Origin: Kitasatospora sp. DSM 101779
GTDB taxonomy: Bacteria > Actinomycetota > Actinomycetes > Streptomycetales > Streptomycetaceae
DNA length: 64,000 bases
Assembly: GCF_025655475.1 (NCBI RefSeq)
Contig: NZ_JAHTIK010000001.1
Span: forward strand, 6,284,357 to 6,348,356
Reading direction: 5' to 3'
Shown: one piece after another, positions 34,875 to 43,091 of the stretch
How the letters are laid out: every line of letters starts with the position of its first letter
Position numbering within the stretch: position 1 is the stretch's first letter
Position numbers and translations under genes: made by a program
The notes under the pieces: generated by a model
Told to the model about the DNA's origin: nothing
Databases searched by the model: none
The model's input: only the letters and a program-made list of their open reading frames with translations

Positions 34875-36104
34875 GTGACGGACAGCGACCCTCTCGCCGG
34901 CCTGGACGACCTCGCCGGCCTGGACGACGTGCCCTGCGCCCAACTCCCTCACTCCTACGGCACGGCCGAGGACGTCCCCGGACGCCTCCGGGCGATCCGG
35001 GCGGGGGTTCGGGAGGGCAGTTACCCGCCGATGGCGCAGCTCGCGGACCGCATCGTGCACCAGGGCACCCGGTCGCAGGCCGCGGCGCACACCGTTCCGG
35101 TCCTCGTGCGGATGGCACTCGACCCGACATTGGTCAACAGGCGTCGATTCGTCGGTCTGCTGGTCGCCATCGCGATCGGTGTGGACGACAACCACCTGCC
35201 GAACGGCTACGACCCCCGGGAGGACCGCGCCCACCTGGAGGGGCCGCGCGGCGAAGCCGACGTACGGGCCCGGTGGATCGCCGAAGCGGCGGACGACGAG
35301 CAGCGCGCACAGCGCGAGGGCGGCCGGGCGCAGGTGCTCGTCGACGCCGAAGCGGTGGTGCGCTGCCACAGCGCCGTTCGGGAGGCACTTCCGGTGCTCG
35401 ACGTCCTGCTGAGCTCGGACAGCGCGGAACTGCGGGCCGAGACGGCGAACCTGATCGCCTGGTTCCCCGAGTCCGCGGCGGCCACGGTCCCGCTGCTGCA
35501 GGCGTTCGTCGCCGACGAAGTCTCGCCCGGTGCCGCGGCGACGGGACTGGTCCTCGGCCTGCTCGGCGAGCCGGCGGCCGTCCCCTTCGTCGAGCGCCAC
35601 CTGGACAGCCCGGTCGTCGAGCTGCGCCGGGCCTCCGCCTTCGCGTCGACGCGGCTGGGCATCGCCGGCCCCGCCGTCGTCGACGTGCTGACCGGGGTCG
35701 TCGCCGGGCCGCCCGAGAAGACCGGGACGATCCCGAGCGGCTCCTACCGCGGCCTCGCGGCGATGGCCTGGCCGAAACGCCCGAAGGCGCAACGCTCCCA
35801 GCGGGTCGATGCCATGCTGACCGGCCTGGCCGGCTGCACGGGCGTGGAGGCGTTCTACGACAGGTACTACACGGCGCAGACGTTGTTCACGCTGGTCTTC
35901 CGGCCCGTCGAACCGCCGCACTCCGTCGACGACCTGAGCGACGTCGATGACCCGAGTGACGTGCAGCAGCGTGTCGTGCGCTTCCTCGCGGGCCGGGACG
36001 AGGACGGCTGGCCGTCCGGTGCGAGGGACGCTCTGCGCCGGTGGAAGGTTCCGACCGAGGGTTCCGACCTGCCCGTCCGGGGGATCGTCCGGGCCGGCCG
36101 ATAG
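34875..36104 (+). CDS. HEAT-repeat-like protein
   Basis: Soluble protein of 409 residues made of paired helices. Blocks such as AVREALPVLDVLLSSDSAELRAETANLIAWFP and ATGLVLGLLGEPAAVPFVERHLDSPVVELRRASAFASTRLG have the spacing of HEAT repeats. No enzyme motif or signal is present. Streptomycetes carry many such scaffold proteins of unknown partner. The start at GTG 34875 skips six codons of the longer frame; neither start has a strong binding site. Confidence 0.65.
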   Translation: MTDSDPLAGLDDLAGLDDVPCAQLPHSYGTAEDVPGRLRAIRAGVREGSYPPMAQLADRIVHQGTRSQAAAHTVPVLVRMALDPTLVNRRRFVGLLVAIAIGVDDNHLPNGYDPREDRAHLEGPRGEADVRARWIAEAADDEQRAQREGGRAQVLVDAEAVVRCHSAVREALPVLDVLLSSDSAELRAETANLIAWFPESAAATVPLLQAFVADEVSPGAAATGLVLGLLGEPAAVPFVERHLDSPVVELRRASAFASTRLGIAGPAVVDVLTGVVAGPPEKTGTIPSGSYRGLAAMAWPKRPKAQRSQRVDAMLTGLAGCTGVEAFYDRYYTAQTLFTLVFRPVEPPHSVDDLSDVDDPSDVQQRVVRFLAGRDEDGWPSGARDALRRWKVPTEGSDLPVRGIVRAGR

Positions 36105-36134
36105 CACGGCGCCCGACGCGCTTCGGATATTCGG

Positions 36135-36162
36135 TTGCGCTGCCGGTGGGAGCGGTTAGTGT
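36135..36162 (+). promoter_or_regulatory. sigma-70 type promoter
   Basis: TTGCGC (36135-36140) and TAGTGT (36157-36162) are separated by 16 bases, a fair match to the streptomycete principal-sigma consensus TTGAC(A/C)-N16-18-TAnnnT. It would start a transcript carrying the leader peptide at 36218 and the RIO kinase. Confidence 0.5.
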
Positions 36163-36217
36163 GCTCTCGTCCTCGCGAACGCCGTGCGAGGACCTGACGT
36201 CGAGGAGGTGTGTCCGG

Positions 36218-36295
36218 ATGGTTGCCGCCGTGTCGCGGCGCGCCTTCGCGTGCGCGCCATACGCCTCCCTCGATCGTCACCTCCCCACCGGCTGA
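36218..36295 (+). CDS. putative 25-residue leader peptide (uORF)
   Basis: A short frame, MVAAVSRRAFACAPY and ending DRHLPTG, starts with ATG after a good GGAGGTG site seven bases upstream and ends 51 bp before the RIO kinase. It lies on the predicted transcript of that gene. The strong binding site with no larger frame attached suggests a translated leader controlling the kinase; coding is not proven. Confidence 0.45.
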   Translation: MVAAVSRRAFACAPYASLDRHLPTG

Positions 36296-36346
36296 CAGCG
36301 CGTCGCATCCGACGCACCCGGTGGGCCTCTCCCAGGAGCCACCGCA

Positions 36347-37303
36347 GTGCGCGAGCGCTTTGCCGACAGCGATTCCTTCTCCCGTATCCGTCCCAAGGGC
36401 GGGCCGCGGCGCGGCCGCCGGTCCGACCGGTTCGACGACTTCGAGCCCGAGTACTTCCCCTCCGCGGCCGCTCTCCCGGAGGGCTTCGACGACCTCGCCC
36501 CGGCTGTGTCCGACGGCCCCGCCGAGGGTGACCGCTGGTCCACCTGGGACCGGTCCACCCCCACCGAGAAGGGCCCCGAGCCGCGCCCCGACTGGGTGGT
36601 GACCGAGCTGGCGGCCGTGGACACCGAGCTCGGGATCGTGAAGACCGGCAAGGAGGCCGACGTCTTCCTGCTGGAGCGTGCCGTGCCGGGCACCGGCCGC
36701 CGCACCCTGATGGCCGCCAAGCGCTACCGGGACGCCCAGCACCGGATGTTCCACCGCGACTCCGGCTACCTGGAGGGCCGTCAGCACAAGGAGTCCCGGA
36801 TCACCCGGGCGATGGCCAAGCGCACCGCCTTCGGCAAGGAGGCGATCGCCGGGCAGTGGGCCGGGGCCGAGTTCGCCGCGCTGTGCCGGCTCTGGTCGGC
36901 CGGGGTGGCCGTCCCGTACCCGGTGCAGATCACGGGGACGGAGATCCTGATGGAGTTCGTCGGCGACGAGGACGGTGCGGCAGCGCCCCGGCTGGCCCAG
37001 CTCCGTGCCGAGGAGGCCGACGTCGAGGACCTCTGGGAGCAGCTGGGCCGCAGCCTGTCGCTGCTCGCCGTCGACGGCTACGCGCACGGCGACCTCTCCG
37101 CGTACAACATCCTCGTGCACCGCGGACGGCTGGTGATCATCGACGTACCGCAGATCGTCGACGTGGTCGCCAACCCGCGCGGGCTCTCCTTCCTGGAGCG
37201 GGACGTGCGCAACGTCGGCGCCTGGTTCGTCTCCCGGGGCCTGCCCGAGGACCGGGTCGAGGAGCTGGTCGGTTCGCTCGCCGCCGACGCGCGGCTGGGG
37301 TAG
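36347..37303 (+). CDS. RIO1-type atypical serine protein kinase
   Basis: Cytoplasmic protein of 318 residues. After a charged N-terminal 90 residues, the RIO kinase domain shows ELGIVKTGKEADVFLLE (nucleotide loop), AAKRYR (Lys), the RIO signature H-x3-ESRITRAMAKR region, the catalytic loop YAHGDLSAYN and the metal-binding IIDVPQ. Bacterial RIO kinases are poorly understood; archaeal and eukaryotic relatives act in ribosome maturation. A leader peptide and promoter precede it and a hairpin follows it. Confidence 0.9.
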   Translation: MRERFADSDSFSRIRPKGGPRRGRRSDRFDDFEPEYFPSAAALPEGFDDLAPAVSDGPAEGDRWSTWDRSTPTEKGPEPRPDWVVTELAAVDTELGIVKTGKEADVFLLERAVPGTGRRTLMAAKRYRDAQHRMFHRDSGYLEGRQHKESRITRAMAKRTAFGKEAIAGQWAGAEFAALCRLWSAGVAVPYPVQITGTEILMEFVGDEDGAAAPRLAQLRAEEADVEDLWEQLGRSLSLLAVDGYAHGDLSAYNILVHRGRLVIIDVPQIVDVVANPRGLSFLERDVRNVGAWFVSRGLPEDRVEELVGSLAADARLG

Positions 37304-37315
37304 CCGGACGCGGGT

Positions 37316-37356
37316 GTCCGTGCCGCTCGGGCCCTGTCGGCCCGTCCGGCACGGAC
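37316..37356 (+). terminator. hairpin after the RIO kinase gene
   Basis: Outer 10-bp stem GTCCGTGCCG/CGGCACGGAC with an inner CGGGCC/GGCCCG stem, starting 12 bp after the stop. Confidence 0.7.
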
Positions 37357-37432
37357 CCTGACGGTGCCTCCGGCGACGGGACGGCATGCGGTCGGCGCCA
37401 AGAGTTAACGCAGGATGTCTTGTCGTGTCACC

Positions 37433-37478
37433 TTCTACGCGCGTATCTTACTGCACGGTATCTACGCGAGTAGTTACC
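37433..37478 (+). promoter_or_regulatory. paired CTACGCG palindromes upstream of the secreted nuclease
   Basis: TTCTACGCGCGTATC (37433-37447) is followed 27 bp later by a palindromic element (37457-37478) with core CTAC-GCGA-GTAG flanked by GGTA and TACC. The first copy shares the exact 11-mer TTCTACGCGCG with the promoters of the genes starting at 33365 and 56139. Confidence 0.6.
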
Positions 37479-37584
37479 AACTCTGACACACCCTCAGCAC
37501 CCGGTGAGCCCACGTCCGCCGGGTGACCGTGCTGCCCGCGCGCGGTGGTCCCGCGTCCGCCGGCAGATTAAGGAGCCCCTCCCG

Positions 37585-40026
37585 GTGACCGAAACCACCG
37601 CCGCCCGCAACCCCCGCTCCCGCCGGAGACTGCTGCGCGCGACCGTGCTGTCCTCCTCCGTGGCGGCCTCGCTGGTCCTCGTCCCGCTGCCCGGCGCCAC
37701 CGCCGCACCCTCCGCCGACGCCGTCGTCGCCGAGGTCTACGGCGGCGGCGGCAACTCCGGCGCCACGCTGAAGAACGACTTCATCGAGCTCGCCAACAAG
37801 GGCGGCGCCGCCTTCGGCCTCGACGGCTGGAGCGTCCAGTACATCTCCGGCACCCCGGGCGCCAGCAGCACCTGGAGCGTCACCCCGCTGAGCGGCGCGA
37901 TCGCGCCCGGCGGCCGCTTCCTGATCGCCGAGGCCGCAGGCACCGGCGGCACCGTCGCGCTGCCCACCCCGGACGCCTCCGGCACCCTCGCCCTGTCCGG
38001 CACCTCCGGCACCGTCGCGCTCGTCCAGGGCACCGCCCCGCTGACCTGCAAGACCGCCGCGGACTGCGCCGCCGACAGCCGGATCCGCGACCTGGTCGGC
38101 TTCGGCACCGCCGTCGTCCACGAGGGCAGCGCGTCCGCCGCCGGCGCGAGCAACACCGCCTCGGTCGCCCGCGCCGCCGGCCTCGCCGACACCGACGACA
38201 ACGCCGCCGACCTGAAGGCCGGCGCACCCACCCCGGTCAACAGCAAGGGCGAGACCGCCGACACCGGCGACTCCGGCTCCACCGGCCCGACCGAGCCCGG
38301 CACCGTCCGCATCCACGACATCCAGGGCAACACCCGGATATCCCCGAAGGCCGGCAGCACCATCGCCGGCATCCCCGGCATCGTCACCGGCGTGCGCACC
38401 ACCGGCTCCAAGGGCTTCTGGATCCAGGACGCCACCCCGGACGCCGACCCGGCCACCAGCGAGGCCGTCTTCGTCTACACCGGCAGCGCGGCCCCGGCCG
38501 TCAAGATCGGCGACTCGGTGCTGGTCACCGCCAAGGTCACCGAGTACTACCCGTCGTACAGCGGCGGCAGCCAGTCGGTCACCGAGCTGAGCGCGCCCAA
38601 GACCACCGTGCTCTCCTCCGGCAACCCGCTGCCCGCGGCCGTCCGCCTGGACAGCCGCAGCATCCCCGCCGCGTACGCCCCCGAGGCCGCCGGCGCCACC
38701 ATCGAGAACCTGCCGCTGCAGCCCGCGACGTACGCGCTCGACCTGTACGAGTCGCTGGAGGGCATGCGGGTCGAGGTCGCCGACGCCCGCGTCGTCCAGG
38801 CCACCGACAAGTACAACGAGCTGTGGGTGGACGCCTCCTGCGAGGACCCGGCCACCCGCCGCGGCGGCGTCGTCTACCTCGGCTACGACAAGCCCAACAC
38901 CGGCCGTCTGATGGTGCAGTCGCTGATCCCGGCCGCCGAGGGCGCCTTCCCGGTCGCCAACGTCGGCGACCGCCTCACCGGCACCACCGCCGGCCCGCTC
39001 GACTACAACCAGTTCGGCGGCTACACCGTCGCGGCCACCACGATGGGCACGCTCAAGGACAACGGGCTGCGGCGCGAGGTCACCGCCCGCCCGCTGCCGA
39101 GCGAGGCCACCATCGCCACGTACAACGTGGAGAACCTCGACCCGTCCGACCCCGACGAGAAGTTCGCCCAGCTCGCCCAGGGCATCGTCACCAACCTGCG
39201 CTCGCCCGACGTGGTCGCCCTCGAGGAGATCCAGGACGACAACGGCGCGGTCAACGACGGCACCGTCACCGCGGGCGCGACCGTCGCCAAGTTCGTCGCG
39301 GCCATCAAGGCCGCCGGCGGCCCGGCCTACGAGTGGCGCTCCATCGACCCGGTCGACGGCAAGGACGGCGGCGAGCCCGGCGGAAACATCCGCCAGGTCT
39401 TCCTCTTCAACCCCGCCCGGATCTCCTTCACCGACATCGCGGGTGGCGACTCCACCACCGCGGTCGACGTCACCGGCACCGGCAAGTCCACCGCGCTGAC
39501 CGCGTCCCCGGGCCGCATCGACCCCGGCAACGAGGCCTGGACCACCAGCCGCAAGCCGCTGGTCGGCCAGTTCTCCTTCAAGGGCAAGCCGATCTTCGTG
39601 ATCGCCAACCACTTCAACAGCAAGGGCGGCGACCAGGGCATCGACAGCCGCTTCCAGGCGCCGACCCGCAGCTCCGAGGTGCAGCGCGCCAAGCAGGCCG
39701 CCGTCGAGCACGCCTTCGTGGCCAAGCTGCTCGCCGCCGACCCGGGCGCCCGTGTGGTCTCCCTCGGCGACTTCAACGACTACCAGTTCTCGCCCGCGCT
39801 GCAGACCCTCACCGAGGGCGGCGTGCTGCGCGACCTGGTCAACGAACTGCCGGCGTCCGAGCGCTACTCGTACGTCTACCAGGGCAACTCCCAGGTGCTC
39901 GACCACATCCTGGTCAGCCCCGGCCTGAAGCGCCAGCACGTCGACTACGACGTGGTGCACGTCAACAGCGAGTTCGCCGCCCAGGCGAGCGACCACGACC
40001 CGCAGATCGTGCGCGTCAAGCCGTGA
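37585..40026 (+). CDS. secreted nuclease/phosphatase: lamin-tail domain plus endonuclease/exonuclease/phosphatase domain (ExeM/NucH type)
   Basis: Exported protein of 813 residues. After the signal peptide (RRLLRATVLSSSVAASLVLVPLPGATAAP) comes a lamin-tail domain (about 38-170, NDFIELANKGG), an OB-like region (about 230-450, IPGIVTGVRTTGSKGFWIQD), and an EEP nuclease domain with IATYNVENLDP, ALEEIQD, FVIANHFNSKGGD, VSLGDFND and ASDHDPQ. These give the metal, general base and phosphate residues of extracellular DNases. GTG 37585 is nine bases after AAGGAG. It should digest environmental DNA or RNA for phosphate and nucleosides. Confidence 0.92.
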   Translation: MTETTAARNPRSRRRLLRATVLSSSVAASLVLVPLPGATAAPSADAVVAEVYGGGGNSGATLKNDFIELANKGGAAFGLDGWSVQYISGTPGASSTWSVTPLSGAIAPGGRFLIAEAAGTGGTVALPTPDASGTLALSGTSGTVALVQGTAPLTCKTAADCAADSRIRDLVGFGTAVVHEGSASAAGASNTASVARAAGLADTDDNAADLKAGAPTPVNSKGETADTGDSGSTGPTEPGTVRIHDIQGNTRISPKAGSTIAGIPGIVTGVRTTGSKGFWIQDATPDADPATSEAVFVYTGSAAPAVKIGDSVLVTAKVTEYYPSYSGGSQSVTELSAPKTTVLSSGNPLPAAVRLDSRSIPAAYAPEAAGATIENLPLQPATYALDLYESLEGMRVEVADARVVQATDKYNELWVDASCEDPATRRGGVVYLGYDKPNTGRLMVQSLIPAAEGAFPVANVGDRLTGTTAGPLDYNQFGGYTVAATTMGTLKDNGLRREVTARPLPSEATIATYNVENLDPSDPDEKFAQLAQGIVTNLRSPDVVALEEIQDDNGAVNDGTVTAGATVAKFVAAIKAAGGPAYEWRSIDPVDGKDGGEPGGNIRQVFLFNPARISFTDIAGGDSTTAVDVTGTGKSTALTASPGRIDPGNEAWTTSRKPLVGQFSFKGKPIFVIANHFNSKGGDQGIDSRFQAPTRSSEVQRAKQAAVEHAFVAKLLAADPGARVVSLGDFNDYQFSPALQTLTEGGVLRDLVNELPASERYSYVYQGNSQVLDHILVSPGLKRQHVDYDVVHVNSEFAAQASDHDPQIVRVKP

Positions 40027-40039
40027 TCCGCGGCTGAAC

Positions 40040-40081
40040 GGCGGGGCGCCGCCCGGGACTTCCCCCGGGCCGCGCCCCGCC
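40040..40081 (+). terminator. hairpin after the nuclease gene
   Basis: GGCGGGGCGC (40040-40049) pairs with GCGCCCCGCC (40072-40081) and an inner CCCGGG/CCCGGG stem, 14 bp after the stop. Confidence 0.65.
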
Positions 40082-40199
40082 GGCGTTCCCGCCGAACCGC
40101 TGCCCGCACCCGTTCCACCGTCAGGACGGCTGAGCGTGACGCGGTTCACAGGGAAAGGGTGACAGGGTGCTGTCGCGGTCGGCTGCGACAGTCGACGGC

Positions 40200-41132
40200 A
40201 TGACGATCACCGACGAGGACTGCCTCCCCGAGACCCTGGCGTTCAACGAGCAGTTCGAGGCCGCCGCCGCGGGCCGCCCGGCCCGCGGACGGGCACCCGA
40301 CGCCGCCGTACTGGCCCACCTGCGGCGCAACCGGCTCGGCGGGGACACCCCGCCGGTGCGGCTGGCGCACGGCCGGGACCGCACCGTCGCGGGCGGCGTC
40401 CGAGTGAGGGTCTTCGCCCCGGAGCAGGTGACCGGTGTCTACCTGCACATCCACGGCGGCGGCTGGGCGTTCGGCTCGGCGGACGGCCAGGACGAGCGGC
40501 TGTGGGGGCTCGCCGAGCAGGCCCGGCTGGCCGTGGTGAGCATCGACTACCGCCTCGCCCCGGAACACCCCTTCCCCGCCGGGCCCGACGACTGCGAAGC
40601 CGCAGCGTTGTGGCTGGTGGAGCACGCGGCGTCCGAGTTCGGCACCGAGCGGCTGCTGATCGGCGGGGAGTCGGCCGGCGCCCACCTCGCGGTGCTGACG
40701 CTGCTGCGCCTGCGCGACCGGCACGGCCTCACCGGAGCGTTCCGCGCGGCCAACCTGCGCTACGGCGTCTACGACCTGTCGATGACACCGAGCCAGCGCA
40801 ACTTCGGCCCACGCCGGCTGCTGAGCAACACCGATTCCCTGCAGGGCAGTTACGAGCTGTTCACGCCCGGGGCGGGGGAGGAGCAGCGCCGCAGTCCGGA
40901 GATCTCGCCCCTCTTCGCGGACCTGACCGGGCTTCCGCCCGCCCGGATCGTCGTCGGCACCGAGGACCCGCTGCTGGACGACTCGCTGTTCCTGGCGGCC
41001 CGGTGGCGGGCGGCGGGTGCGCGGGTGCAACTCGGCGTCGTCGCCGGTGCGATGCACGGTTTCACTCTGTTCCCGCTGGCCGTCACCGAGCGGGAGCAGC
41101 GGCGCGAGCGCGACTTCCTGGTCTCCGCGTGA
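40200..41132 (+). CDS. alpha/beta hydrolase, hormone-sensitive-lipase family
   Basis: Cytoplasmic esterase-like protein of 310 residues. The oxyanion motif HGGGWAFG (about 81-88), nucleophile GESAGAH, catalytic Asp in GTEDPLLDD and His in GAMHGF make a complete HSL-type triad. ATG 40200 is preceded by GACAGT at 7 bases, the pattern of a leaderless promoter; an upstream in-frame GTG at 40167 follows AAAGGG and is the alternative. The WYL regulator starts 17 bp later, suggesting co-transcription. Substrate unknown. Confidence 0.85.
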   Translation: MTITDEDCLPETLAFNEQFEAAAAGRPARGRAPDAAVLAHLRRNRLGGDTPPVRLAHGRDRTVAGGVRVRVFAPEQVTGVYLHIHGGGWAFGSADGQDERLWGLAEQARLAVVSIDYRLAPEHPFPAGPDDCEAAALWLVEHAASEFGTERLLIGGESAGAHLAVLTLLRLRDRHGLTGAFRAANLRYGVYDLSMTPSQRNFGPRRLLSNTDSLQGSYELFTPGAGEEQRRSPEISPLFADLTGLPPARIVVGTEDPLLDDSLFLAARWRAAGARVQLGVVAGAMHGFTLFPLAVTEREQRRERDFLVSA

Positions 41133-41148
41133 CGGTAGCGTCGGCGGC

Positions 41149-41940
41149 ATGAACCGAACCGCCCGACTGTACGCACTGGTGGAGGAGTTGCGCGCGGCGG
41201 CACCGCGGTCGCTGACGGTCGCGGTGCTCGCCGCGCGGTTCGAGGTCAGCACGCGAACGGTGCAGCGCGACCTCCAGACACTGATGGAGGCCGGCGTCCC
41301 GGTGCGTGCCGTACCCGGGCGGGGCGGCGGCTGGTCGGTCGACGCCGGGACGACCCTTCCCCCGATCCACCTCACCGCCGACGAGGCCTCGGCGCTGACC
41401 GCGGCGCTCGCCGCGGTCGACGCCGCCACCCCCTACGCGGGCGCGGCCCGCACCGCAGCCCAGAAGATCACGGCCTCGATGACCGGTCCCGCCTCGGCGG
41501 CGGCCCGGGAGTTCGCCGCACGCGTCGTCGCCCTGCCCGGGCACGGCGACCCCGCGATCCGCATCGCGGTCGAGCAGGGCCTCGCCGACCACACGGTGCT
41601 GCGGCTGTCCTACTCCGACGCGGCGGGACGGGAGAGCGACCGACTCGTGGAACCGGCCGGCCTGCTCACCGCCGACGGCCGCTGGTACCTCATCGCCTGG
41701 TGCCGCACCCGACGGGCCGGACGGGGCTTCCGGCTGGACCGGATCTCGGCGGCGACTCCGACCGGTGAACGGGCACACCCCCGCGACCTGGCCGGACTGC
41801 TCCGCGGCTCGGCCGCCGCCGGCGCGGGGCGACCTGCCGTGCTGGCCGAACTCGCCGCCCGACCGAGGCAGTCCGAAGGGACAGATCCGGCGAATCGCCC
41901 CGGCGGCCCGGCCCGCCCGGCTGTCGGTCCCGGCCGCTAG
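41149..41940 (+). CDS. WYL-domain (YafY/DeoR-type) transcriptional regulator
   Basis: Protein of 263 residues. A DeoR-like helix-turn-helix (LAARFEVSTRTVQRDLQTLMEAG, about 23-45) is followed by a WYL ligand-binding domain (about 140-215: VLRLSYSDAAGRESDRLVEPAGLL, then GRWYLIAWCR, FRLDRI). The C-terminal 45 residues are disordered. TAGCGT lies 7 bases before the ATG and no binding site is present, so it may be leaderless. It sits between an esterase and an AbiEii-like gene. Confidence 0.9.
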   Translation: MNRTARLYALVEELRAAAPRSLTVAVLAARFEVSTRTVQRDLQTLMEAGVPVRAVPGRGGGWSVDAGTTLPPIHLTADEASALTAALAAVDAATPYAGAARTAAQKITASMTGPASAAAREFAARVVALPGHGDPAIRIAVEQGLADHTVLRLSYSDAAGRESDRLVEPAGLLTADGRWYLIAWCRTRRAGRGFRLDRISAATPTGERAHPRDLAGLLRGSAAAGAGRPAVLAELAARPRQSEGTDPANRPGGPARPAVGPGR

Positions 41941-41949
41941 CGTGCGCCC

Positions 41950-42945
41950 GTGACCAGCCGGACGACCGCCGAGGCCCACCGGGCCGTCCTCGACCACGTG
42001 CTCGCGACCGCCGCCGGTGCGCCCTGGATCGACGGCCTGGTGCTGCGCGGCAGCGCCGTCCTCGCCGCCTGGTGCCCGGAGACCGCCCGGCCGCCAGCCG
42101 ACCTCGACTTCGTCCTGCGCGCCGTTCCCGTGGTGCCGATCGACCCGCTGGGCCCGTACCCGTACCTCGACACCGTCGATGCGGTGCTCTTCGATCCGGA
42201 GGCCGCGCACGGCGCGGGCGCCCCCGAACTCTGGGATCCGGAGGGCGCCGAGCCGCGCGGCGCCCGCGTCCGGCTCCCGCCCGAGGGCCTGCACTGGCTG
42301 CGCGACACCGAACCGGAGGACGCGCCGCACGACGACCTGCTCGACCGGCTGCGGGACGTCCCCGAGGCCGCACCGGGCCTGCTGCTCGACGTCGAGGCCG
42401 CCCGGCACGAGGTCCTCGGCGGCTACTACGCGCCCTACGGCGACGGCTGCGGTGGCGCCACGGGCCTGCGGCTGACGGTCCCGTGGACGGTGGACGGGCT
42501 CGCGCCGGGCACCCTGCGGATCGACTTCGCCTGGGACGAACCGCTGCCCGAGCCGCCGGTGTTCACCGCGCTGCCGCGCGCCGACGGCGGGCCTCCCACC
42601 GTCCTGCCCACCGCGAGCCGCGAACTCTCCCTCGCCTGGAAGCTGCTGTGGCTGCTCGCCGAGGGCACGGCCGACGGCGGAACCGCCCGCGGCAAGGACC
42701 TCCACGACGCCGTCCTGCTCGCCGAACACCCGGCCACCGACCTCGACGCCCGCCTCCTGCGCCGCGTACTGCGCCGTGCCCCGCACCCCGTCGGGCCGGA
42801 GGACCTGCCGCACTGCCACGTCGACTGGCAGGGCTTCCCGGGCACCGCCGAAGAATGGCTGGACCGTCTGACGCGCGCCCTGGGCGGCGATTCGGCACAG
42901 GGCCGACCGCGAGGGGCGCGGGGGAGCGCGCGACAACGGAAGTGA
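41950..42945 (+). CDS. AbiEii/AbiGii-like nucleotidyltransferase (toxin family)
   Basis: Protein of 331 residues with a minimal nucleotidyltransferase core: LRGSAVLAAW (about 36-45), PPADLDFVLRA with paired acidic residues, then in the second half AWKLLWLL and RGKDLHDAVLL, which match the Lys and K-D-L-x-D blocks of the AbiEii family. AbiEii toxins transfer nucleotides to tRNA and need an AbiEi antitoxin; none is present here. GTG 41950 is leaderless-like (TAGCGT 6 bases upstream, overlapping the previous stop). The last dozen codons lie inside a dispersed repeat, so the native C-terminus may be altered. Confidence 0.75.
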   Translation: MTSRTTAEAHRAVLDHVLATAAGAPWIDGLVLRGSAVLAAWCPETARPPADLDFVLRAVPVVPIDPLGPYPYLDTVDAVLFDPEAAHGAGAPELWDPEGAEPRGARVRLPPEGLHWLRDTEPEDAPHDDLLDRLRDVPEAAPGLLLDVEAARHEVLGGYYAPYGDGCGGATGLRLTVPWTVDGLAPGTLRIDFAWDEPLPEPPVFTALPRADGGPPTVLPTASRELSLAWKLLWLLAEGTADGGTARGKDLHDAVLLAEHPATDLDARLLRRVLRRAPHPVGPEDLPHCHVDWQGFPGTAEEWLDRLTRALGGDSAQGRPRGARGSARQRK

Positions 42946-43014
42946 CGGTGCCGCTCCTTCCGGATCACGCAGTTCCCCCCGGCCTTCGGCCGGGAGGTAC
43001 CCCCACGCGCCCCT
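42912..43014. repeat. composite dispersed repeat overlapping a gene end
   Basis: AGGGGCGCG (42912-42920) and CGCGCCCCT (43006-43014) frame a diverged copy of the repeat seen at 9819, including CACGCAGTTCCCC and a CCCGGCC-ttc-GGCCGGG hairpin (42978-42994). It overlaps the last 12 codons of the AbiEii-like gene and probably acts as its terminator. Confidence 0.65.
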
Positions 43015-43091
43015 GAACCGACCACCCGGGCGCCTTGAAGACAGCTCCTGGGGGCCTGCCGGTCCTGTGGGCCGTGCCTCCGTCAGGAGCC

